A stretch of 44,004 bases of DNA. It comes from a virus. This document shows positions 17,870-25,243 of the stretch, in pieces. Numbering within the stretch: the stretch's first letter is position 1; every line of letters begins with the position of its first letter. The stretch is taken from IMG/VR virus record IMGVR_UViG_3300044742_000159, positions 1-44,004 of that record. One strand, 5' to 3'. The notes beneath the pieces were generated by a model, which was given only the letters and a program-made list of their open reading frames with translations, searched no databases and had not been told where the DNA came from. Made by a program: the position numbers and the translations under genes.

Positions 17870-19125
17870 GGCACACCCCACTTGGTACGCAGATAGTCCT
17901 CGACCTGAACGCGCTCGGTATTGGGCAATTTGCGATCGTAGATCAGCAGTTCGCAGACATCGAAATCTCCAGTCTCGCCTCCACCAGCCAATTGATAGCC
18001 GTTGACGTTGTAGTAATAATTCAAATCGGCACTCGTGAAGGCAACCCCGAACTGATCGACGCCGTTGATGAAAAACTCGACGCCCACGGTGGCTTCACTG
18101 CGCGCGCAATACAGCCGCACCGGGCCGGGGGCCGCTCCAAACGCCGTTGGCGCCTTCAGCCATCCACCCACGTCATGCATGCAGTCATACCCGGACGTGT
18201 GATATCCGATGAGATAGTTGCCGCCTTCAGGATACGGCGCAGTGAAGCATCTGCCGCCAGTCGGCCCGACCCAGCGCGCAACATAAAGTATCGTGTAGGT
18301 GTAGCGCATCGGATAGCTGCCGCCATAAATGCTTGCGTTATTGCCCCGCATTCCACCGGCGGCCGTCGAGGAAAAGCGCACGGCAGGAAGGCCGGTAGGA
18401 GAAATCGCTGTCTTGAATATCGGCGGCGTGCCGACGATGGTTGGTTGCGTGGCTGTGCCAAGATTGGGCCATGTCGTGACGGAGGCGCCGTCTGTCAGCG
18501 CCAATTGATAGGCGTCATGATGCACCGCAAGCCCTGCCGTGACCGGCACGACCGGGACTGCTGCCGTATTCCAGCCAAGGTCAAGACCGACGAACGAATA
18601 CCCCGAAAGCCCCGTGCCCAGCGTCCCCACGTAACGGTAGCAATCATAAATGTTCGACATGCCGGTCATGCTGGCGGGCCCGGGGTTCGTCCAGATCATG
18701 CCATCGGACGCCACGACGTCCATCAGCAGAGCATAGTAGCCGCCTGCTGCCAGCGTCGTTTCCGGCACCTCCGTCCAGGCGTATTCGCCAAGGGCCTTGC
18801 CGGTGTAGTCGATGGTGGCGGAGAGAACGAGGCTGTCGGCAAACCACTCGTAAAGCTTCACCGTGCGCGTGCCGCCAATGCCGTTGCAGCGCGCGCCCAC
18901 CCAGGTGAACACGATGGGTGTGGAGCTTATCCCCAGTCGAATGCCCACCTGTCCGGTAAAATCGTTGCGGTCGCTGCCGGGCGTGTATGACGTAAGCAAC
19001 GAAATATCCGGCCCGGACGCCGGAGGCGTCGCAGGTTCGCCCCACACCAGCGCGCTGCCAAGATAAACCCGTTCGGCTTCGCTGCCGCCAACGTAGACCG
19101 CATCTGCTTCGTTCAGCAGCGTCAT
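17866..19125 (-). CDS. Fibre protein with LamG/concanavalin-like C-terminal domain
   Basis: 419 aa. The N-terminal [20 protein letters not shown] then ALVW is a short motif that recurs in phage fibre and appendage proteins. Residues 40-190 form a beta-rich domain ([20 protein letters not shown]). From about 200, [20 protein letters not shown], then [17 protein letters not shown]-like strands and [13 protein letters not shown] resemble a LamG/concanavalin jelly roll used for glycan binding. Likely an adhesin or accessory fibre. The start and stop both overlap neighbours (ATGA). Confidence 0.8.
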   Translation of the reverse strand: MTLLNEADAVYVGGSEAERVYLGSALVWGEPATPPASGPDISLLTSYTPGSDRNDFTGQVGIRLGISSTPIVFTWVGARCNGIGGTRTVKLYEWFADSLVLSATIDYTGKALGEYAWTEVPETTLAAGGYYALLMDVVASDGMIWTNPGPASMTGMSNIYDCYRYVGTLGTGLSGYSFVGLDLGWNTAAVPVVPVTAGLAVHHDAYQLALTDGASVTTWPNLGTATQPTIVGTPPIFKTAISPTGLPAVRFSSTAAGGMRGNNASIYGGSYPMRYTYTILYVARWVGPTGGRCFTAPYPEGGNYLIGYHTSGYDCMHDVGGWLKAPTAFGAAPGPVRLYCARSEATVGVEFFINGVDQFGVAFTSADLNYYYNVNGYQLAGGGETGDFDVCELLIYDRKLPNTERVQVEDYLRTKWGVP

Positions 19126-19718
19126 CCGATCACCACGTAGAGCGTGTCAGGGTCTTTCGGCGTCAGCGCGTCATAGGCCGCCTGCGTCATCTGCACCCAT
19201 TGGTCGCCGTCCGCGCCGGCTGGTCCCGTGGCGCCTGTCGCACCTGTCGCACCTGTCGCACCGGTTGGTCCCTGTGCACCAGTGGCACCCGTCGCGCCCG
19301 CTGGTCCAGTGTCACCGGTTGCGCCAGCCGGGCCAGGCAAGCCCTGTGGGCCCTGCGGGCCTGTGGCGCCCTGCGGGCCGGGAATGGTCGATGCCGCGCC
19401 TTGCGGGCCAGTTGCCCCCGGCACGCCTTGCGGGCCGGTGCCTCCTGTCGCTCCTGTCGGGCCCTGAGCCCCTGTCGTCCCTTGCGCGCCTTGCGGGCCC
19501 GTCAGCCCTGTGGGCCCTGCAGGCCCCGGCACGGTCGATGCATCTCCCTGCGGGCCGGAAGGCCCTGGCGGGCCGACAGGGCCCTGCGGACCTCCCGCGC
19601 CGGCTGGTCCCTGGGGACCCGGGGCGCCAGGAACACCCTGCGGTCCCGCTGGTCCCGGCATTGCGACGTTGAAGGCGCCGACCTGCGGCGCAGCAGGGTT
19701 TCTAAGCGTAAACGCCAT
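19122..19718 (-). CDS. Collagen-like fibre protein
   Basis: 198 aa from ATG 19718 (GGGGATCAG upstream); an upstream ATG at 19733 has a poor ribosome site. Residues 18-160 are uninterrupted Gly-X-Y triplets (for example [20 protein letters not shown]) ending in [16 protein letters not shown], the signature of a phage collagen-like triple helix. The C-terminal cap [20 protein letters not shown] then PDTLYVVIG is a common phage fibre-tip pattern. It lies directly before the LamG-like fibre gene and probably acts with it. Confidence 0.9.
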   Translation of the reverse strand: MAFTLRNPAAPQVGAFNVAMPGPAGPQGVPGAPGPQGPAGAGGPQGPVGPPGPSGPQGDASTVPGPAGPTGLTGPQGAQGTTGAQGPTGATGGTGPQGVPGATGPQGAASTIPGPQGATGPQGPQGLPGPAGATGDTGPAGATGATGAQGPTGATGATGATGATGPAGADGDQWVQMTQAAYDALTPKDPDTLYVVIG

Positions 19719-20406
19719 CTGATCCCCATCCATATACCGGGCTTTGCCCGTCGATCAGGATCGGAGACGGCTTGTCGGCTCCCGCTGCATGAGCCAGCGC
19801 GTCCTCGTAGTTGGCGAGGTCCTCCGCATAGGTCGCGCCCTTGTTGGCCTTCCATTGCCAGATCATCGCGAGCTTGAGCAGGCGCTCGTCGAGCCTGAAG
19901 CGATCGGCATCAATCAGGAACTGATCCCCGTAGCCTCCACTGTTCAGGATAACGCAGCTCTTTTCGAGATAGGGAAATCTTGCAGTGCTGCCAACGGCCA
20001 GCACGGGGTGGATGTGGATCTTGTCTCCCAGGATCATCCACTCGCCCCAGGAGTTGGTCTCGTTGGCGTTGCGTCGCCGCATCCATTCATCGGTGTCGGA
20101 AATGAACGCCATTGGCTGTTGCGTCGAAGCCGAACCCCAGACATTCGACGTCAGCAGCATGCGCTTGTAGTTGGCCGGCAGATTGAACGCTGTCGTGATG
20201 CCATCACCGACGCACACACCGTCCTCGATGTTCCTGAGCGCAGTCCAGTCGCGCGTATTGTAGGCAATGCGTTGCGCAATCTCGTTGGCAAGCTGGACGA
20301 ATTCCCAGGCCGTGCGGTCGACATAGGGAGAGAGGAACACGCTGCCTTGTGGCGGCCTGACCCCGATGAAAGAACAAACCTCCCTGATGACCGACTGGAC
20401 CGTCAT
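19702..20406 (-). CDS. Head-to-tail adaptor-like protein
   Basis: 234 aa. The pattern [20 protein letters not shown], then [30 protein letters not shown] and a final helical bundle [20 protein letters not shown] with [11 protein letters not shown] matches the adaptor/connector proteins of short-tailed phages (SU10-like adaptor, comparable in role to P22 gp4 or T7 gp11). These bind under the portal. The assignment rests on pattern and location just downstream of the capsid gene. Confidence 0.75.
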   Translation of the reverse strand: MTVQSVIREVCSFIGVRPPQGSVFLSPYVDRTAWEFVQLANEIAQRIAYNTRDWTALRNIEDGVCVGDGITTAFNLPANYKRMLLTSNVWGSASTQQPMAFISDTDEWMRRRNANETNSWGEWMILGDKIHIHPVLAVGSTARFPYLEKSCVILNSGGYGDQFLIDADRFRLDERLLKLAMIWQWKANKGATYAEDLANYEDALAHAAGADKPSPILIDGQSPVYGWGSDGVYA

Positions 20407-21212
20407 CCACCCAGCTCCTGTGCGATCCGCACCAGATTACGCATGGACGGGTTGCCGAGCGGGCGCTTGCCGGTCTTCTCAAGGATGAAGGCACGCAGCT
20501 CGTTGCGGTTCATTCCGATCAGTTCCGGGGGCGTGTCATGATCACCCGACACGATCCGCTCGTCGTCGCCCTTGCCGTCGTTTTCCTCGTCGGGATCATC
20601 GTCAGGCTCCGGAGGTGTCGGAACCGGGGCCGGCTCCTCGATCGGCCGGTGACCGGAACCAGCGATCGCGATCTTGCGATCCTCCTGCAGCAGCTGGACC
20701 TGACTGATCAGGGCCTCGATCTGCTGCTGCTGGCGCATGATCGTGGCGTCATGAGAAGAGCTGGCCAGATACTCCATGGCCTTGTTCTTCAGCTCGCGCC
20801 CTCCGATACCCAGGTTCTTCAGGGGCTGGCCATCAAGCTCCGCCAGGGCCTCGATGGTGTAGATATTCAGTGCGCGCAGCTCCATGCGCTTGCTGTCCGT
20901 CAAAAAAGGAACGTAATCAAGCGGTGTTCCTGATTTGGTCTGCTGCTTCTTGGCCAGGAACTGCTGGTACTGGCGCGGCCAGTGCTCCGCATAGGTCAAG
21001 TGCTGGTTCTCGCCGGTTTCCTCGTCGGTTTCCCAGTGCGAGAAGGTGTGGCTGCGATAGACGCCGCAGTCCTTCGAGCCGGCGAAGCGGATCTCGCACA
21101 CCTCGACGTCCTCGAAGATCGGCCTCCCTGCCTCGATGCTCTTGCGCTCGTTCTTGAACGCAATCGTCTTGAAAAACGGCGTCACGCCGGCAGATCTGGC
21201 TCCCAGTGCCAT
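20403..21212 (-). CDS. Conserved phage structural-module protein
   Basis: 269 aa. The N-terminal half is a compact mixed fold (TPFFKTIAFKNERKSIEAGR, FEDVEVCEIRFAGSKDCGVY, then WPRQYQQFLAKKQQ), and a helix-rich part contains IYTIEALAELDG, an HhH-like turn seen in similar proteins (LGIGGRELKNKAMEYL). The second half is coiled coil then an acidic Pro/Glu/Asp linker (EPAPVPTPPEPDDDPDEEND) and a short C-terminal helix. This type sits next to major capsid genes in many podoviruses; the function is not known. Its ribosome site lies within the U-tract end of the capsid terminator. Confidence 0.75.
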   Translation of the reverse strand: MALGARSAGVTPFFKTIAFKNERKSIEAGRPIFEDVEVCEIRFAGSKDCGVYRSHTFSHWETDEETGENQHLTYAEHWPRQYQQFLAKKQQTKSGTPLDYVPFLTDSKRMELRALNIYTIEALAELDGQPLKNLGIGGRELKNKAMEYLASSSHDATIMRQQQQIEALISQVQLLQEDRKIAIAGSGHRPIEEPAPVPTPPEPDDDPDEENDGKGDDERIVSGDHDTPPELIGMNRNELRAFILEKTGKRPLGNPSMRNLVRIAQELGG

Positions 21213-21225
21213 TCGTCACTCCCTC

Positions 21226-21261
21226 AAAAAGGGCCAGCACCTTGGGGACAAGGTGCTGGCC
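21226..21261 (-). terminator. Rho-independent terminator after the major capsid gene
   Basis: Read on the minus strand, a perfect 13-bp stem (GGCCAGCACCTTG, 21261-21249; partner 21244-21232) closes a 4-base loop and is followed by five T at 21230-21226. It lies 17 bp beyond the capsid stop. The downstream gene starts only 14 bp after the T run, so the hairpin probably acts as a leaky terminator that sets capsid to tail expression ratio. Confidence 0.9.
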
Positions 21262-21277
21262 AGCGGGCCTTCCGGCC

Positions 21278-22339
21278 TTATGCAGCCGGATTGCTGTCCT
21301 CGAAGCGCCAGTTGAACATCGGATTGGTCATGGTCAATTCACCCATCCAACCGATGAATTGCGCAATCGCGTCTTTGTCGATCGGCATCTGGCCCTGGCC
21401 CTTGAACAGGTTATCGAAGTTCCTGTTGGGGTTGTAGCGGATGCGGAGCGTATCCGTGTTGAGGCCGAACGTGGTGTTTGCTGGCATGTTGCTTCCGATG
21501 CCGCCGTCGAGCACGATCTCTGCCCGTTTTCCACCTCCGATATACTCGATCGAGGAGAAGCCGAGCTTGGCCATGCTTGTCTCGTTGTTGATGCGCTGGA
21601 TCGCCACGCAAGCTGCGTCATAGGCAGCGTAGTGTTCCGGGGACATGATCAGCAGGTCCGCATACTGCTTGCCACGGCTCTGCTTGGTCATGATGTAGTT
21701 CAGCATCGGGCGGATCGAGGTCGACGACACCTGGGTGGTGAGAGCAGCCGGAAGCCCCGGTGTCGTGGTGCCGGCGAGCGCGCTCGCGTCCCACGTTGTC
21801 GTGCGCCAGATGGCGTTGTTGGCCTGGGTGCGATCGATGCCGGCGTAGGTGCCGGTTGCAACCAGCTCGGGAATTGCCGCCGCGAGGCCGGTCAGCTGCT
21901 TGCCGCCGAAGGCGGCGCCATTGCTGTAGACGGCGGCGTCCATGGTGTCTTCGAGCGAGCGCTCGGCAGCATCCATGTAGGCTTCCATGGTGTCGATGAT
22001 CTGCGCGTCACCCTCGTTGTTGAGGATCTCCTGCATCGACAGGATGACCGGCACGACGACCATCTTGGGGGAATAGTATACATCGTTGAACAAATCCAAC
22101 GCTGGGTTGAGCAGCTGGTCGTAGCCGGAATACCACTGGGCGTCCTGCTTGTTGATCTGCAGCGTCTGGCGGATCCGGGGACCGGAGTAGGTGCGCCACA
22201 GGCCCTTGCGTCTCAGCACGGCCAGCATCGCGTTGTTGTTGGATACGAGATCCTCGTAGCTCGACGAGCGGTCTTCGAGCGCCATCGAGAGTATCTGATG
22301 ATAATGGACGTCGGCTTGAAGATTGGCGAGAACTGCCAT
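21278..22339 (-). CDS. Major capsid protein
   Basis: 353 aa, the major head shell subunit. The pattern agrees with known podovirus major capsid proteins: TYSGPRIRQTLQINKQDAQW, MEAYMDAAERSLEDTMDAAV, an Ala-rich middle with ARTTTWDAS-like strands, then LLIMSPEHYAAYDAACVAIQ, GLNTDTLRIRYNPNRNFD and MPMFNWR-like C-terminal strands. It follows the scaffold gene by 2 bp and is followed by a strong terminator, both usual for the most abundant virion protein. Fold presumed HK97-like. Confidence 0.9.
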   Translation of the reverse strand: MAVLANLQADVHYHQILSMALEDRSSSYEDLVSNNNAMLAVLRRKGLWRTYSGPRIRQTLQINKQDAQWYSGYDQLLNPALDLFNDVYYSPKMVVVPVILSMQEILNNEGDAQIIDTMEAYMDAAERSLEDTMDAAVYSNGAAFGGKQLTGLAAAIPELVATGTYAGIDRTQANNAIWRTTTWDASALAGTTTPGLPAALTTQVSSTSIRPMLNYIMTKQSRGKQYADLLIMSPEHYAAYDAACVAIQRINNETSMAKLGFSSIEYIGGGKRAEIVLDGGIGSNMPANTTFGLNTDTLRIRYNPNRNFDNLFKGQGQMPIDKDAIAQFIGWMGELTMTNPMFNWRFEDSNPAA

Positions 22340-22341
22340 GG

Positions 22342-23565
22342 CTAGACCCCTGTTCTGACCCTGCGAAGGGCGTTGCTGAGAGCCTCCCTGTTGGAGCCGG
22401 ATTTCTTCTGGGTCCGATAGGAGGCAGTGGTGCCGTTGGACGGGGCACCTGAAATCGAGCGATCGACTTCGTCTCGGGTCTGAGCCGACGTGTTGCGGGT
22501 CTGAGCCGCGTGTGTTGACCCGTTGCCGGGTCGCAGCTTCATCGCACGGTCATACGCGATATCGATCGGATAACCGTGATCGAGTTCCTGCTTGATGAGA
22601 TCGCTCCTCTCATCAAATCCAGGATGGCTGTCAGCAAATCTGTTGATCTGCTCCAGCGACATCGAGTAGCGCTGCTGATACTGCATCCGTTGATATTCGG
22701 TTGCAAGCCGCTGCTGCTCCTGTTTGATCTCCTGCAGCATCATGTGCTGGGCCTGGGCGTTGTTCCGCTGCTGCACCAGCCCCCTCTGCTCGGGGGACTG
22801 CTGCAGGTAGGCAGATGCCACGTCGTGGAAAGTGACCGGCCGGCCATCCGGGTGCTTGTAGCCAAGGTTGTGCGTGATCAGGTCGAAGCCGCCGAACAGG
22901 TCCCCCTTGAGCTTCTGTTCCATGCCCCGGTAGTTGTCCAGGACGGTCCGCAGGTCGGTCCCCTCGTCGGCCGCCATCTGGTGATAGTGCGCGATGGGCT
23001 GGAAGGCCTCCGCGACCTGCCGGTACTGCTGGATGCCCTTCTCGTACTGCTGGAACGCCTGGGTGGTGGCGGCGCGCACGCTCTCGGGGGCGCCATTCCA
23101 GTCCGCCCTGGCGGCATCCGAGAAGCGGGGCGGGGCTTCCCGGTAGGGCGCCGTTTCGGGCAGGGGGGCATGCCGCTGGGGCTGCTCCCCTGGCTGTCCA
23201 GCTTCGACCGGGGCTGTGTCCGCTGGCTGCGCAGGGGCAAACCTCCCGCGCTCCCCACGGTTCCGCTGCTGCTGTTCTGTCTGGTCGGGCTTGGCCTGTT
23301 TTCCCCGCTCTTCACCGGGAGTTTTCCCCAGGTCCTTCGGATCCGCCTTGGCCCTGGCCTCGGCAGCCAGCTTGGCCTTCTCGAAGGCCTTCTCGACCGA
23401 CGCGCGGCGCGCGATCGCGTTATCGGCCGCAATCTGCTCCGGCGACTTGTCCGGTGCCTGCTTGCCAACCTCTCCGACGCCGCCCGCTGAACCTTGTTCA
23501 GGTATCGTCACTTCTGACGGGGTGACTGGAACGTCTGGAGCCGTCGCGGTTGAAATGTCGCTCAT
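22342..23565 (-). CDS. Scaffold protein
   Basis: 407 aa immediately upstream of the capsid gene. Composition is the scaffold type: strongly charged, Gln/Ala/Glu rich, with a disordered Pro-rich N-terminus (VSEVTIPEQG-like), coiled coil in EKAFEKAKLAAEARAKAD, and a helical middle (FQQYEKGIQQYRQVAEAFQP) through to a Gln-rich stretch (QEIKQEQQRLATEYQRMQYQ). The order scaffold then capsid is standard for tailed phages. The start at ATG 23565 lies 67 bp inside the upstream gene. Confidence 0.82.
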   Translation of the reverse strand: MSDISTATAPDVPVTPSEVTIPEQGSAGGVGEVGKQAPDKSPEQIAADNAIARRASVEKAFEKAKLAAEARAKADPKDLGKTPGEERGKQAKPDQTEQQQRNRGERGRFAPAQPADTAPVEAGQPGEQPQRHAPLPETAPYREAPPRFSDAARADWNGAPESVRAATTQAFQQYEKGIQQYRQVAEAFQPIAHYHQMAADEGTDLRTVLDNYRGMEQKLKGDLFGGFDLITHNLGYKHPDGRPVTFHDVASAYLQQSPEQRGLVQQRNNAQAQHMMLQEIKQEQQRLATEYQRMQYQQRYSMSLEQINRFADSHPGFDERSDLIKQELDHGYPIDIAYDRAMKLRPGNGSTHAAQTRNTSAQTRDEVDRSISGAPSNGTTASYRTQKKSGSNREALSNALRRVRTGV

Positions 23566-23866
23566 AGTGTCCTGCCCGTACCTTCTCGATCGCGGTCTTG
23601 ATGTCGCCCTGGCGCTTCCGGCGCACGGCCGGATCCGCAGTCGCCCGCGTCTTGGGTTTCATCTTCTCGTTTCCGACCTCGGTGAGGCCGTGCGCCCTGG
23701 TGACGGCGCGGAATGCCGACTTGCTCTCGTAGAACCGGCCGTCGATATGCTCGGCGGCCGGCATCGCGTCGCTGATCACGTAGGGAAGCGGCAGGTCGGA
23801 TCTGGCGGGCGGGATGGTGTCCCGCACGAACCGCCATCTGTTGGGTGCGATCTCGACCAGCTTCAT
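23498..23866 (-). CDS. Small structural-module hypothetical protein
   Basis: 122 aa. The N-terminal domain (MKLVEIAPNRWRFVRDTIPP then DGRFYESKSAFRAVTRAHGL) resembles small phage proteins placed before scaffold genes, and the C-terminus is basic (ERHFNRDGSRRSSHPVRSDD). The ATG overlaps the upstream stop (ATGA) and the 3' end overlaps the scaffold start by 68 bp in another frame, both within coding sequence. Role unknown. Confidence 0.7.
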   Translation of the reverse strand: MKLVEIAPNRWRFVRDTIPPARSDLPLPYVISDAMPAAEHIDGRFYESKSAFRAVTRAHGLTEVGNEKMKPKTRATADPAVRRKRQGDIKTAIEKVRAGHYERHFNRDGSRRSSHPVRSDDT

Positions 23867-24042
23867 GGCGGCACCGACACGAACCTGATCGGCATTCCTG
23901 GCATCGGCGGCGTCACCACCGAGACTGGCGTGCCAATGCCATTGGCATTCACGGTGGCTGCCACGCCACCAAGAGCCGGCGACAATGCCGTCACGTTGAT
24001 GACGGGAATGCCTCCGGCTGCCGTCACGACTGCCCAGGCCAT
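23863..24042 (-). CDS. 59-aa Ala/Gly/Pro-rich protein
   Basis: A short gene with ATG at 24042 and stop at 23863-23865 overlapping the next start (ATGA). The product begins MAWAVVTAAGGIPVINVTAL, continues as a beta-like, hydrophobic sequence and ends MPIRFVSVPP. It is tightly packed between two longer genes in a region of head-decoration-like proteins, so a small head or decoration role is plausible but unproven. Confidence 0.55.
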   Translation of the reverse strand: MAWAVVTAAGGIPVINVTALSPALGGVAATVNANGIGTPVSVVTPPMPGMPIRFVSVPP

Positions 24043-24045
24043 GGC

Positions 24046-24540
24046 TCAGGTCCCATAGCTCGGGTGGCTGGCGTTGGGCGTTTCGCTGTAGGCCGGCGCC
24101 ACGACACCACGTTGTGACAGTCGGCCGTGGGCGGCATCGACCTTGGACGTGAGCCCGGAAAACTCCGCCTTGCCGGCCAGCTCCGCTGCCGGTGCAGTCG
24201 CGGGAAGCGTCGGGATCACGACGGCGGAGCGCGCCACCGCGCCATTGAGCGGATCAGAGAACAGGATGATGTTCGCGGCCGCCACGTCGGGAGCGGGAGC
24301 CTGGGCCGGAACCAGCCCGGTCTGGGTGGGCGGAGATCCCTGATATACCACCGGCACGTTGGTGGGCGGCGTCGGGTTGGCCTGCGTGCAGGTCGTCGTG
24401 CGCAGCAGGGCCGCGCCAGGAACCGCCATGACGGCAGGTCCGTCCGGGCTTGCCTCCTGCTCCTCGATCCATTCGCCCTCTTCATCGTCGTCATACTCGA
24501 CGTCGGAGTTCTTGCCTTTGGACTTCTGCTTCTTGGCCAT
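24046..24540 (-). CDS. Head-decoration-like protein A (paralogue of the upstream gene)
   Basis: 164 aa. The N-terminus is Lys-rich then acidic (MAKKQKSKGKNSDVEYDDDE), and the following segment shares a domain with the upstream gene product: ANPTPPTNVPVVYQGSPPTQ here against ANPTPPTNSVVTYQGTPPTP there, then SDPLNGA against ADPLNGA, and SETPNASHPS against TEAPNTSHPS. The two genes therefore arose by tandem duplication. Their place just upstream of scaffold and capsid suggests head-associated decoration or fibre proteins. Confidence 0.75.
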   Translation of the reverse strand: MAKKQKSKGKNSDVEYDDDEEGEWIEEQEASPDGPAVMAVPGAALLRTTTCTQANPTPPTNVPVVYQGSPPTQTGLVPAQAPAPDVAAANIILFSDPLNGAVARSAVVIPTLPATAPAAELAGKAEFSGLTSKVDAAHGRLSQRGVVAPAYSETPNASHPSYGT

Positions 24541-24553
24541 GTGGGCCTCCTGG

Positions 24554-25243
24554 TTAGAGCTTCCGCCTGACGGTGAAGTTGTCGAGCTTCACGACCTTGG
24601 TGGAGCAGAACAGCCCCACGATCTGGGAGGACGCAGCAGTCGTGATCGTGCCCGTGAAATGACCGGGCACGTTGGAACCAGCGACGACTGCCGTCGTCCC
24701 CCCGACACCAACCGTGATCGGTGTGGTGCCGGCGTGCTGCGTGATGTCGAATTCGTAGAGGTACTGGCCAGCCGTGATTGTCTCGGCGGCAGTCTGGATG
24801 GCCTGCGCTGCGCCCGTGCCATCGAAGTTCAGCGTGCCGCCACTGATCGAGGCCCCGCCAGACAGCGTCCAGCCGGGTGCAGTCACGAAGGTGCCGTTGG
24901 TCACCAGCTCGTTGCCGCCCAGGTTGGTGCCGCTCGGGTGGCTGGTGTTGGGGGCTTCGGTGTAGGTGCCGCCCACGCTGTGCCCGGTGACCCTGCCCGT
25001 CGTCGTCGAGATCTCGGTGCCGTCAGCCTCCGCCAGCCCGGACAGCTCCGGCGCGGCGGCGCCGTTCAGCGGATCCGCCAGGAGCCATGCGTTGAGCGCA
25101 TCAGGATCCGTGATCGCTGCCGGCGCGAGCCCGCGCGGCGTCGGTGGCGTGCCCTGATAGGTCACGACACTGTTGGTGGGCGGCGTCGGGTTCGCCAGCG
25201 TCACCGTCATGGTGCGGTCGAGATTGGTGGTGGGGGCTGCCAT
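24554..25243 (-). CDS. Head-decoration-like protein B with CBM-like C-terminus
   Basis: 229 aa from ATG 25243 (TGATG with the upstream stop); the frame stays open further upstream but would run inside the large polyvalent gene. The N-terminal domain, TVTLANPTPPTNSVVTYQGT and onward to TEAPNTSHPS, is shared with the downstream neighbour. The C-terminal half (ELVTNGTFVTAPGWTLSGGA, then TAGQYLYEFDITQH and KVVKLDNFTVRRKL) looks like a carbohydrate-binding beta sandwich. Such domains let capsid fibres stick to surfaces. Confidence 0.75.
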   Translation of the reverse strand: MAAPTTNLDRTMTVTLANPTPPTNSVVTYQGTPPTPRGLAPAAITDPDALNAWLLADPLNGAAAPELSGLAEADGTEISTTTGRVTGHSVGGTYTEAPNTSHPSGTNLGGNELVTNGTFVTAPGWTLSGGASISGGTLNFDGTGAAQAIQTAAETITAGQYLYEFDITQHAGTTPITVGVGGTTAVVAGSNVPGHFTGTITTAASSQIVGLFCSTKVVKLDNFTVRRKL

